Virus record (IMG/VR): IMGVR_UViG_3300025137_000247
Span: 1 to 26,156 of that record
Length of the DNA: 26,156 nt
Origin: a virus
Strand: one strand, 5' to 3'
In this document: in pieces, positions 20,138-26,156 of the stretch
How positions within the stretch are numbered: the first letter of the stretch is position 1
Layout of the letters: the number at the start of each line of letters is the position of its first letter
Made by a program: the position numbers and the translations under genes
The notes under the pieces: generated by a model
Databases searched by the model: none
What the model saw: the letters and a program-made list of their open reading frames with translations, nothing else
What the model was told of the DNA's origin: nothing

Positions 20138-21124
20138 TTAACTGATACCTGTAATTACACCCTGACGACGACGGTTATTTGTAACAAGATTTAAGCCCAC
20201 TGTGATAAAGGCAACCTTCGCCATTTGGTTTGCATTTTCGCGGAATGGAGTCTTGCTAAAATTCATACCTGACTGCATGTGCATCTTCAAGTAATTGGTA
20301 TTGAAGAAATACATACGACCCGATCCGCAGTCACGGTCATACTGAACCGGAATACCACGAAACGACGGCAAACGGCCATCTACACCCGGCGAATCGTTAC
20401 CCGAAAGACGCTGATAACCCGTGCCTTCAAATATCTCTTCAAACTGTGCGTAAATAGAATTTGTCGTGAAGATATTGGTTGGCTGTTCATTGCCTTCGGA
20501 TGTTGCATTCCAAAGACTTGCCATCCGCAACATACCTTCGTAAAAGTTTGTTCCGGTAATCGTTCTAAACGACGTATCACCAGACGCATCTTCCGTTTTG
20601 TTTTTCCACCATGTATTACCGGACACCGTGATACCGCCCAACGTAGTTGGAGTTGTTCCTGGTGCATCAGCAATAATGTCTTGGAATCCTAACGGAGCCT
20701 TACCGGTCTGAGCAGAATACAGCGAGGCATTAATCTGATCGCGCAACGTAAGCATGGACTGACGAGTCTTTGCTTCCAAAAGCGACATAACAGCTTCGCG
20801 TTTACGGTTCTCTTGTTCTTCGGTAAAGTTGATCGTAATAGGCACTGCGGCGTACCGGAACGGATAGAACGCGGCTGTGATTCCATCAACCGCATCTGTG
20901 TTAAGTACGTCATAGCCTGAGAAATATTGCGCTGAGTTACCGGCATACAAAATGTCTGCCTGTATCTCTTTGCCACCGTTGTCTGTAACTAATGCTCCAC
21001 CTTTACGAAACATGTCTAAAGTTGGGTATGCGTCAAAGAAGTTATCGGTCAACTCTTTGCGCTTACTACGCATAGTTAAAGTCCAAGCGGCATCGAAAAC
21101 TGAAGTACGTGATGTTGCTGCCAT
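20138..21124 (-). CDS. Major capsid protein
   Basis: A 328-residue protein directly after the scaffold gene. It begins with a helical N-arm (VFDAAWTLTMRSKRKELTDNFFDAYPTL, split into two helices), then the E-loop-like strands (GGKEIQADILYAGN, YFSGYDVLNTD). A long spine helix follows (FTEEQENRKREAVMSLLEAKTRQSMLTLRDQIN region, about 98-132). The C-terminal part has the P-domain-like strands FRGIPVQYDRDCGSGRMYFFN and FITVGLNLVTNNRRRQGVI. This order fits the HK97 capsid fold used by tailed phages. AAGGA precedes the ATG. No N-terminal protease signal is seen, and the separate scaffold suggests assembly without a fused delta domain. Confidence 0.87.
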   Translation of the reverse strand: MAATSRTSVFDAAWTLTMRSKRKELTDNFFDAYPTLDMFRKGGALVTDNGGKEIQADILYAGNSAQYFSGYDVLNTDAVDGITAAFYPFRYAAVPITINFTEEQENRKREAVMSLLEAKTRQSMLTLRDQINASLYSAQTGKAPLGFQDIIADAPGTTPTTLGGITVSGNTWWKNKTEDASGDTSFRTITGTNFYEGMLRMASLWNATSEGNEQPTNIFTTNSIYAQFEEIFEGTGYQRLSGNDSPGVDGRLPSFRGIPVQYDRDCGSGRMYFFNTNYLKMHMQSGMNFSKTPFRENANQMAKVAFITVGLNLVTNNRRRQGVITGIS

Positions 21125-21137
21125 AATCTATTTTTCC

Positions 21138-22007
21138 TTATTCAAAACCCAATTTGGATAACCCTGATAAAACATCAGAATCTGTTAATGGGCCGTTACC
21201 TTCTGTTGCATCAACACCCTGCGTTCCACGCACTGCACGTTTTGAGGACTTACGTGCTGACGAATCGCTGTCACGCAAATTGGCCGCCTTTTGAGCAGTG
21301 ATACCTGCGTGTAGCTCATACGCCTCTTTAACCGTATACGGGTTACCCGTAGTCGGGTTATTGATCTTGGTCGTAGCAACAATCTGATCGGTATACGCAT
21401 CTAAATCATTGCCATACGCTTGTCGCGCATCACCTACCTGCGTGGCAATATGCGCGGTCTGCTGACCCTGCACGTAATTGTTGGCCGTAGCCAACTGTTG
21501 CTGTAACTGCTGCACCTTACCGTTCAGATCGTTTACTACATTGCCTACCCTATGTTGAATGATCTGCTCTACGGCATCTACACCGCGAGCTTCATCTTCC
21601 GAAAGGTTGGCTCTCATTGCATCAACTGGATCTTGCTGCTGCTGTTGGGGTGTAACAAGGGTTTGCACCCTGTTGGCCCATTCGCCCTGTTGTGCTTCGA
21701 TCTGTCGGCGCTGCTCTGCTAAGTCCTGTTGCGTACGCGTGAATTGCGCTTGCATGTTTTTTGCCAACGGAACTAACGGCTGATACTGCTCCGGCACATT
21801 GTCTGCGTTACCGCGTAACCAATCGTGCCGTTCCGGGTCAAAATCTGACTGTGCATCAGAGTGTCCAGATGTTTCCGACGGTGCTTCATTGGGTGTGTCA
21901 TCTGTGAAAAAATCAAGTGATGATTCAGTTGACTCTTCACTGGATGAACCCTCTGAAGGTGACGTGTCTTCTGCACCGGAGTCCAAAGCGAGTGCTGATT
22001 CGGACAT
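21138..22007 (-). CDS. Scaffolding protein
   Basis: A 289-residue protein. Residues 1-65 are acidic and Ser-rich (disordered). About 85-115 and 150-200 are glutamine-rich coiled-coil helices (QQDLAEQRRQIEAQQGEWANR; LNGKVQQLQQQLATANNYVQ). A helical region about 200-245 includes DARQAYGNDLDAY. The tail is basic (SSARKSSKRAVRG) followed by an acidic end. Acidic, coiled-coil proteins between portal and major capsid genes are scaffolds that guide procapsid assembly and leave before or during packaging. AAGGAG lies upstream of the ATG, and the MCP gene follows after 13 bases. Confidence 0.83.
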   Translation of the reverse strand: MSESALALDSGAEDTSPSEGSSSEESTESSLDFFTDDTPNEAPSETSGHSDAQSDFDPERHDWLRGNADNVPEQYQPLVPLAKNMQAQFTRTQQDLAEQRRQIEAQQGEWANRVQTLVTPQQQQQDPVDAMRANLSEDEARGVDAVEQIIQHRVGNVVNDLNGKVQQLQQQLATANNYVQGQQTAHIATQVGDARQAYGNDLDAYTDQIVATTKINNPTTGNPYTVKEAYELHAGITAQKAANLRDSDSSARKSSKRAVRGTQGVDATEGNGPLTDSDVLSGLSKLGFE

Positions 22008-22409
22008 CTAATCTGCTCCTTCGTTAAATCTCTTCTCTGCCAGAGCCACTGCTTCTTCGGGTGTGTTACCAAAAGAAGGCGTTGGGGTATCTGTTGGAGT
22101 TGAGTCTGTTACATTGGAGTTGATATGACATCGAGAACCACCAACTGCATCGGCACTCTCTGTCACGTTGTATTTTTTTAACAATTCCTGTTTATGGCTG
22201 TAGCTCTCCACCACTTCACCAAAACCAGCGTGAAACTTGCCATACATATTGCTGTGTGAGTTATGTATAAAATTGCTTACGATAAACAGCATGGCTGCAC
22301 TTTTATCGCACTGATTGCATTCAATCGTGCGCCTGACCTTGCTTGAGTCGTTGGCTACGTCAATCTGACGATGTCCGTCTTCGCATTCATAATCGTGAAA
22401 TACCAGCAT
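22008..22409 (-). CDS. Zinc-ribbon-like protein (133 aa) between portal and scaffold
   Basis: A 133-residue protein. The N-terminal 40 residues carry Cys9-x3-His13 and Cys31-x2-Cys34, a possible four-ligand zinc site of the FmdB/zinc-ribbon type (FHDYECEDGH...ECNQCDKS). The following segment, KFHAGFGEVVESYSHKQELLKKYNV (split around residue 73), resembles the 'GLGxxVxSxSHxxxLMxExG' segment that follows such ribbons in many phage proteins. The C-terminal part is Thr/Pro-rich. Its ATG overlaps the portal stop (TAATG), and it ends next to the scaffold gene. It may be a head maturation or DNA-contacting factor; the function is unknown. Confidence 0.7.
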   Translation of the reverse strand: MLVFHDYECEDGHRQIDVANDSSKVRRTIECNQCDKSAAMLFIVSNFIHNSHSNMYGKFHAGFGEVVESYSHKQELLKKYNVTESADAVGGSRCHINSNVTDSTPTDTPTPSFGNTPEEAVALAEKRFNEGAD

Positions 22410-24451
22410 TATCCTTGTCCTGGTGCGTTTTGTATGGCCTGAGAAACTTCTTGAGCTTGGCTACGTACAAGTGACATAATATTGCCCTCTGCTACTCCGG
22501 CATTACTGCCACCACCGGCTGCTTGCGGTGCTTGACCTTGCGCCATCTGGTTCAGCATCTGCTGATGTTGCTGTATGTGGTTTTGCACTATACCCATTAC
22601 CTGTTGCTGTTGTTGTGGTAATAGTTGCTGAAACTGTGGAAGTTGTTGTATCTGTTGGTGGATTTGTATGTGCATCTGGTGATTCTCGTTTGGCGTGACA
22701 CCCGGATCGCCACCGTTAATCAGGTAGGCTACGTTCTCCAGTTGTGCCGCTTTCAACGTGTCACCGTCTTCTGCATCACCTAAATATTTATCAGGATCTT
22801 GCACACGAAACGATGCCAGTAATGACTTGATCGCTTCAATGCGGTTTATCTCCGGAAGGTTGATCGTCATGTTAAAAAGCTGTAGTGCGTCCTGACGTTC
22901 CAATTGTTCGGTCAACGGCTGCATACTACCGGCTTCGATGTCAATCTTGTAACGTATCCGTAGAATGTCAGCAGTCACCGCCTCGTATACTGGATCTTCG
23001 GTATCTCTGGCTACGTTGACTAAGAAGTCATCGGGTAAATATCTTTCATCGGCCATCATACGTAACGAGTTGCGAACAACAGCACGGTAGCAATCGGCTA
23101 CGCGCAACTGCATCCACTCGCGGTTGACCTGAGCAAAACTTGCAGACAAACTGGCCTGTGTAGCCGTAACCTTCGGCCCACCGCCCATTGCCATCTGCGA
23201 TACGTTTAAACTTTGTTCCTCGTAACTTTGTGCATCCGACTCCAGACCCAACTGATCCGGTGGAGGGTTGCCAAAGTTCATCTCGCGCATACTGGTATTA
23301 GGATCTTCCACCCAGATAATCTCACCGTCACGACCGCCCTCTAACGTATCACCAATATCCTGGTTGGCTTCGCGTTCTCGGCGCGAGGCTAAGACCACAC
23401 GCTGGAACCGTTTTAACAGATCGGCTCTGCGTGATACGGACTCAACAATGAGCGACTGCGTGTCCTCGACATACGCCATTGGCGGTTCGCCGTAAAACGA
23501 GCGTTCGGTCTGGTCAAACCGCAGTGCGTGGTATGGAAAGCCACCGTCCATCAGATAGCCACCAGCCGGTTCAAACTCACCGGTCATCATCTCTTCGCCA
23601 GTAAAAGGATCAGTTTCTGTAATTGGTTTCATTGCTAAAAACGGATGATCGACTTCTTCAATCGGATCGGTCACTCCTTCGGCAAACGTGATGCGCTTTT
23701 TATGCAGACGGTCATGGATTTCATACAGGCAAACCATCTGACCTTGCTTGGAATGCTGCACCGCGTCATACTCGTCAGAGTGTTCGGCATCTTGCATGTC
23801 ATAAATAAAAGCGTCGGCCTGATCTTCATCTGACATCGCCTCAATCTGCCTACGGTTTACAAACCGGTCGTCCTCTTTTACAAACTCTAAAGGCACCATC
23901 ATCTTTTCGATGATATACCGTGCGCCTGACAATTTGTGCGGAGGACATAATGGATCAACGTAGACGTTAAACGGCGACACCCGATGCACATACGGAAAGT
24001 CGTTTTCCTGAGCATCGTTAATGGTGTATGGTGCAACAATGTCATCATCACCTGGAGGGTTATAGCCAAACTTCAACCAACCCACACTACAAAACAGCGC
24101 ATCAAAAATAACCTGTTGCACTTCGCGTTTTGCATCCATTTGCTCTAACGCAGCATTGGCTACACGCTCAAGTATCTCCGCAGCAAACTCTCTACCCGGT
24201 TCTTCAACTTTGAAGAATACATGCGGATAGTTAAACGAAACACTGGCTATGATCTGACGTGCCAACGGATACATGCGAGAGATCTTGACAATCTTATCTT
24301 CGTCCAGACCAGGCACATCAAAGTCAAGTTCATAAGTCTTCAAAAGTCTACGCCACGTTTTGTGGCGCGTCTTCATGTACTTACGACCGTCTTCTATGGC
24401 TGCTCGCCAGTATTCAATTTGTTTCTGCTTCAAACTATTTGCCTTTGCCAA
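22409..24451 (-). CDS. Portal protein (P22-like)
   Basis: A 680-residue portal. The N-terminus (IEYWRAAIEDGRKYMKTRHK) is helical, and a central beta-rich clip/wing region includes YVHRVSPFNVYVDPLCPPH (about 150-170). A long stem helix and helical crown follow. The C-terminal ~90 residues are exceptionally rich in Gln and His (IHQQIQQLPQFQQLLPQQQQQ), reminiscent of the helical barrel at the C-terminus of P22-type portals. The length fits P22 portals (~725) better than HK97-type ones (~430). The longest reading starts at a TTG (24451) that touches AAGAAGG; a TTG at 24433, better spaced after AAAGG, is an alternative start. It forms the DNA entry ring with TerL. Confidence 0.86.
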   Translation of the reverse strand: MAKANSLKQKQIEYWRAAIEDGRKYMKTRHKTWRRLLKTYELDFDVPGLDEDKIVKISRMYPLARQIIASVSFNYPHVFFKVEEPGREFAAEILERVANAALEQMDAKREVQQVIFDALFCSVGWLKFGYNPPGDDDIVAPYTINDAQENDFPYVHRVSPFNVYVDPLCPPHKLSGARYIIEKMMVPLEFVKEDDRFVNRRQIEAMSDEDQADAFIYDMQDAEHSDEYDAVQHSKQGQMVCLYEIHDRLHKKRITFAEGVTDPIEEVDHPFLAMKPITETDPFTGEEMMTGEFEPAGGYLMDGGFPYHALRFDQTERSFYGEPPMAYVEDTQSLIVESVSRRADLLKRFQRVVLASRREREANQDIGDTLEGGRDGEIIWVEDPNTSMREMNFGNPPPDQLGLESDAQSYEEQSLNVSQMAMGGGPKVTATQASLSASFAQVNREWMQLRVADCYRAVVRNSLRMMADERYLPDDFLVNVARDTEDPVYEAVTADILRIRYKIDIEAGSMQPLTEQLERQDALQLFNMTINLPEINRIEAIKSLLASFRVQDPDKYLGDAEDGDTLKAAQLENVAYLINGGDPGVTPNENHQMHIQIHQQIQQLPQFQQLLPQQQQQVMGIVQNHIQQHQQMLNQMAQGQAPQAAGGGSNAGVAEGNIMSLVRSQAQEVSQAIQNAPGQG

Positions 24452-24554
24452 CCTTCTTTAAGTTGTCCGACCCTGCTGCCTTTGGCGTTACGCGACTGCC
24501 TTTTTTACTGCGGTTCGGCTTGGTTGTCATTGGCGTTCCATTAAAACCCTTCAT
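24435..24554 (-). CDS. Small basic protein between terminase and portal (39 aa)
   Basis: A 39-residue basic ORF (MKGFNGTPMTTKPNRSKKGS, then RVTPKAAGSDNLKK and a GKGK end). AGGAG lies eight bases upstream of its ATG on the minus strand, and it overlaps the start of the portal gene by 17 bases, so translation may be coupled. It begins 14 bases after the TerL stop. The protein is probably disordered and may bind DNA. It belongs to the same style of tiny Lys/Gly-rich proteins as those at 4346-4887. Confidence 0.65.
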   Translation of the reverse strand: MKGFNGTPMTTKPNRSKKGSRVTPKAAGSDNLKKVGKGK

Positions 24555-24568
24555 AGCATTTTCTCCTG

Positions 24569-25948
24569 TTATGCCAGTGCGTAACGCCCTTTGCGTACGC
24601 CCCAGCCTTGTTCCATCATGTCGATAACTTCTTGTCCGGTGCCTTCATACGGTTGTTCATCTTCCGGCTTGTGCGGTCGATATACGTGCATCATTGCATA
24701 GCGTAATTCATCCGCTGCGTGGTCTTCTGCGTGAGTGTCCAGATCCTCCGGATTCTTGTTGCTTCGTGGCAACGCCGGCATGGTTCGCATCAGTGCATCG
24801 TTCCAGCCGTTAAAGCAGAAAAAGCGTTCTTTAATCAGCGCGTCGTTAATTACACGCCATCCAGTAATCCGGTCGTTGGATGCTCTGGTTAAAAACAACC
24901 CATGCTCTGCAAAAACATCTGCCGGTGAATGAGAGATAGCAGCCGACAACCGGCGCTTGGTAAACATTGAAGGATCGCAATAGATCGTTTGTGGGTAGCG
25001 TCCATCCGTAAACGGACAACTATCAATCATCTTTGTGATGTTGTCTGCATGTTGCGATGCACTGGCGTTGTCCTGGTAATATTCTGCAATGCGATAGACG
25101 TTTCCATCGTAGTCTACCGTGTATAGGCCAAAAGAAGTAGGTGCAGCTTCACCGTAATCCATAGCGCCAAACAATGGCCAGTGTTCGGGTATTTCGTAAC
25201 TGTTAACCGTGATCTTCTTTTCGTTCCAGTTGGTGAAATATTGGCCGACGAACGCATCCCAATCGCCTTCAAGCCATGCCTTTACCAAATGCTCGTCACC
25301 CACGCTTTTCAAACGGTTGATGTAGTGCGGATCGCGGTCTAACAAAATCTTGTTGTCCGTAACCAGACTGCGGATATACATACGGTTCATACCGTCTTCA
25401 CCCTCAATCACCGTGCCTTCCGGTGCAGGGTCAATAAAGTATTTTTTGATATTCTGGTGATTCGGCCCACCGGGGTTACCGGAACTGACAATCTTTTTGT
25501 CCGGCACATCGGCACTGCCCGAACGCAAACACGCCTTGATCTTGTGATAGGCTTTTAAGTCACTCCAGCTACCTAACTCATCAAAAGCAACAAACGTAAA
25601 AGCCATACCCTGATAATGGTCTGCATCAGCCTCGTTTTCTATGTGTCTGAGCTTGAGCGTAGCCCCGTTTGGAAACTGCCACTGATGCGTTCCGACCTTG
25701 TATTCTGCATCCGGATAAAAATCACGATACATTTTGCGCGTCTGGTCTATAATCTCGTCCAACTCCGGGTAGGTTCGCCTAAACAACACACCCTTCCAAT
25801 GTTCACCGTATTTTTCTACACCCATCAGGAACATATAGCACAATGTCCACGACTTACCACCGCCTCGACCGCCTCCGTAGAATATTTCATCTACAAAATT
25901 GGCACGTATCGCCTTTTCTTGGGGGCCGACCTGCGGTTGCCAGTTCAT
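24569..25948 (-). CDS. terL: Terminase large subunit
   Basis: A 459-residue packaging motor. The ATPase domain has Walker A GGGRGGGKS (25-33), Walker B FVAFDE with Asp123 and Glu124, and a coupling motif SSGNPGG (155-161). The nuclease domain (about 255-420) has an RNase H-like layout with acidic candidates Asp264 in GAMDYG, Asp325 in YCDPSMF and Asp413 in AADELRYA. It would cut concatemeric DNA and pump it through the portal. The ATG overlaps the stop of a 52-residue upstream ORF (ATGA). A recognisable small subunit is not in the window and probably lies just beyond the right edge. Confidence 0.95.
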   Translation of the reverse strand: MNWQPQVGPQEKAIRANFVDEIFYGGGRGGGKSWTLCYMFLMGVEKYGEHWKGVLFRRTYPELDEIIDQTRKMYRDFYPDAEYKVGTHQWQFPNGATLKLRHIENEADADHYQGMAFTFVAFDELGSWSDLKAYHKIKACLRSGSADVPDKKIVSSGNPGGPNHQNIKKYFIDPAPEGTVIEGEDGMNRMYIRSLVTDNKILLDRDPHYINRLKSVGDEHLVKAWLEGDWDAFVGQYFTNWNEKKITVNSYEIPEHWPLFGAMDYGEAAPTSFGLYTVDYDGNVYRIAEYYQDNASASQHADNITKMIDSCPFTDGRYPQTIYCDPSMFTKRRLSAAISHSPADVFAEHGLFLTRASNDRITGWRVINDALIKERFFCFNGWNDALMRTMPALPRSNKNPEDLDTHAEDHAADELRYAMMHVYRPHKPEDEQPYEGTGQEVIDMMEQGWGVRKGRYALA

Positions 25949-26103
25949 TTTGCCTTAACCTTGACCTTTTTCGGCTTTTCAACCGGAACGCTACGCCAAT
26001 CTCTGTTTTCACGGTGCAGACCGCCCCAATCGTCCACGATCTTAGGCGCACGACTATCGGTTGGATAGATTTTTGGCTGATAGGTCTGCTCTTCAAGTCT
26101 CAT
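25945..26103 (-). CDS. Small protein directly upstream of terL (52 aa)
   Basis: A 52-residue ORF beginning MRLEEQTYQPKIYPTDSR, with APKIVDDWGGLHREN in the middle and a lysine-rich end (EKPKKVKVKAK). It overlaps the upstream partial ORF and the terL start, both as ATGA, so it is embedded in a coupled chain. It is too short for a typical small terminase and has no visible helix-turn-helix. GAGG lies about ten bases upstream of the ATG. Function unknown; an accessory to packaging is possible from position alone. Confidence 0.62.
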   Translation of the reverse strand: MRLEEQTYQPKIYPTDSRAPKIVDDWGGLHRENRDWRSVPVEKPKKVKVKAK

Positions 26104-26156
26104 CCGACTGTTTCCTCAATTGTGTATTGCGCTTCCACCATCTGCTCGTTCTGTTT
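26100..26156 (-). CDS. C-terminal end of an upstream gene (partial at window edge)
   Basis: An open minus-strand frame runs in from the right edge and ends at 26100 with its TGA overlapping the next start (ATGA). Only 18 residues are visible, ending MVEAQYTIEETVG. The overlap pattern matches the other late genes. By position it could be the small terminase subunit or another packaging gene, but nothing in the fragment proves it. Confidence 0.45.
   Translation of the reverse strand, partial: KQNEQMVEAQYTIEETVG

Noticed and set aside
25887-26096. A 69-aa minus-strand ORF before terL
   Set aside because: The alternative frame at 25945-26103 overlaps its neighbours as ATGA and ends precisely at terL, which is far better supported.

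Overview
The window is part of a temperate double-stranded DNA phage genome, most likely a podovirus with a P22-like head and tail plan. TerL carries Walker A, Walker B and nuclease residues. The long portal protein, scaffold, major capsid protein, gp4/Gp11-like adaptor and P22 gp10-like tail protein lie in canonical order. The small lysine-rich proteins, glycine-rich adhesin, modular fibre and probable decoration protein are of kinds often seen in marine and environmental phages. The integration core is the 3' part of a proteobacterial-type tRNA-Lys(UUU) gene whose CAATTGG arm looks gamma- or betaproteobacterial. That host assignment is inference.

Layout. (1) Bases 1-2327, plus strand: a tightly overlapped early operon. 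It holds the 3' end of a DNA cytosine-5 methyltransferase with a second plausible protein in an overlapping frame, two paralogous MerR-like regulators flanking a small acidic protein, a small charged protein, a LexA-type winged-helix protein without peptidase, and an excisionase-like protein. (2) Bases 2324-2603: the attP region. Two near-identical 27-bp repeats flank a rho-independent terminator and a 47-bp tRNA-Lys 3' fragment. (3) Bases 2650-3885: tyrosine integrase. (4) Bases 3886-3961: convergent junction with an imperfect inverted repeat. (5) Bases 3962-26156, minus strand, read from right to left: the late operon. It runs from a small gene upstream of TerL through portal, scaffold, capsid, adaptor, tail nozzle, three large putative ejection proteins, tail fibre, adhesin and fibre chaperone, and ends in a run of small membrane and basic proteins that probably includes the lysis genes.

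How it works together. The late genes are mostly linked by TAATG or ATGA overlaps or very short gaps, so they are probably one long transcript whose promoter lies beyond the right edge. Early and late transcripts converge near 3.9 kb. The att core is a tRNA half flanked on both sides by phage genes and arm-type repeats. This indicates attP, so the sequence comes from free, circular or packaged phage DNA rather than from an integrated prophage junction.

Replication genes, a recognisable small terminase subunit, a classical CI repressor and a classical endolysin are not seen and may lie outside the window. No complete tRNA, rRNA, CRISPR array or insertion sequence was found.
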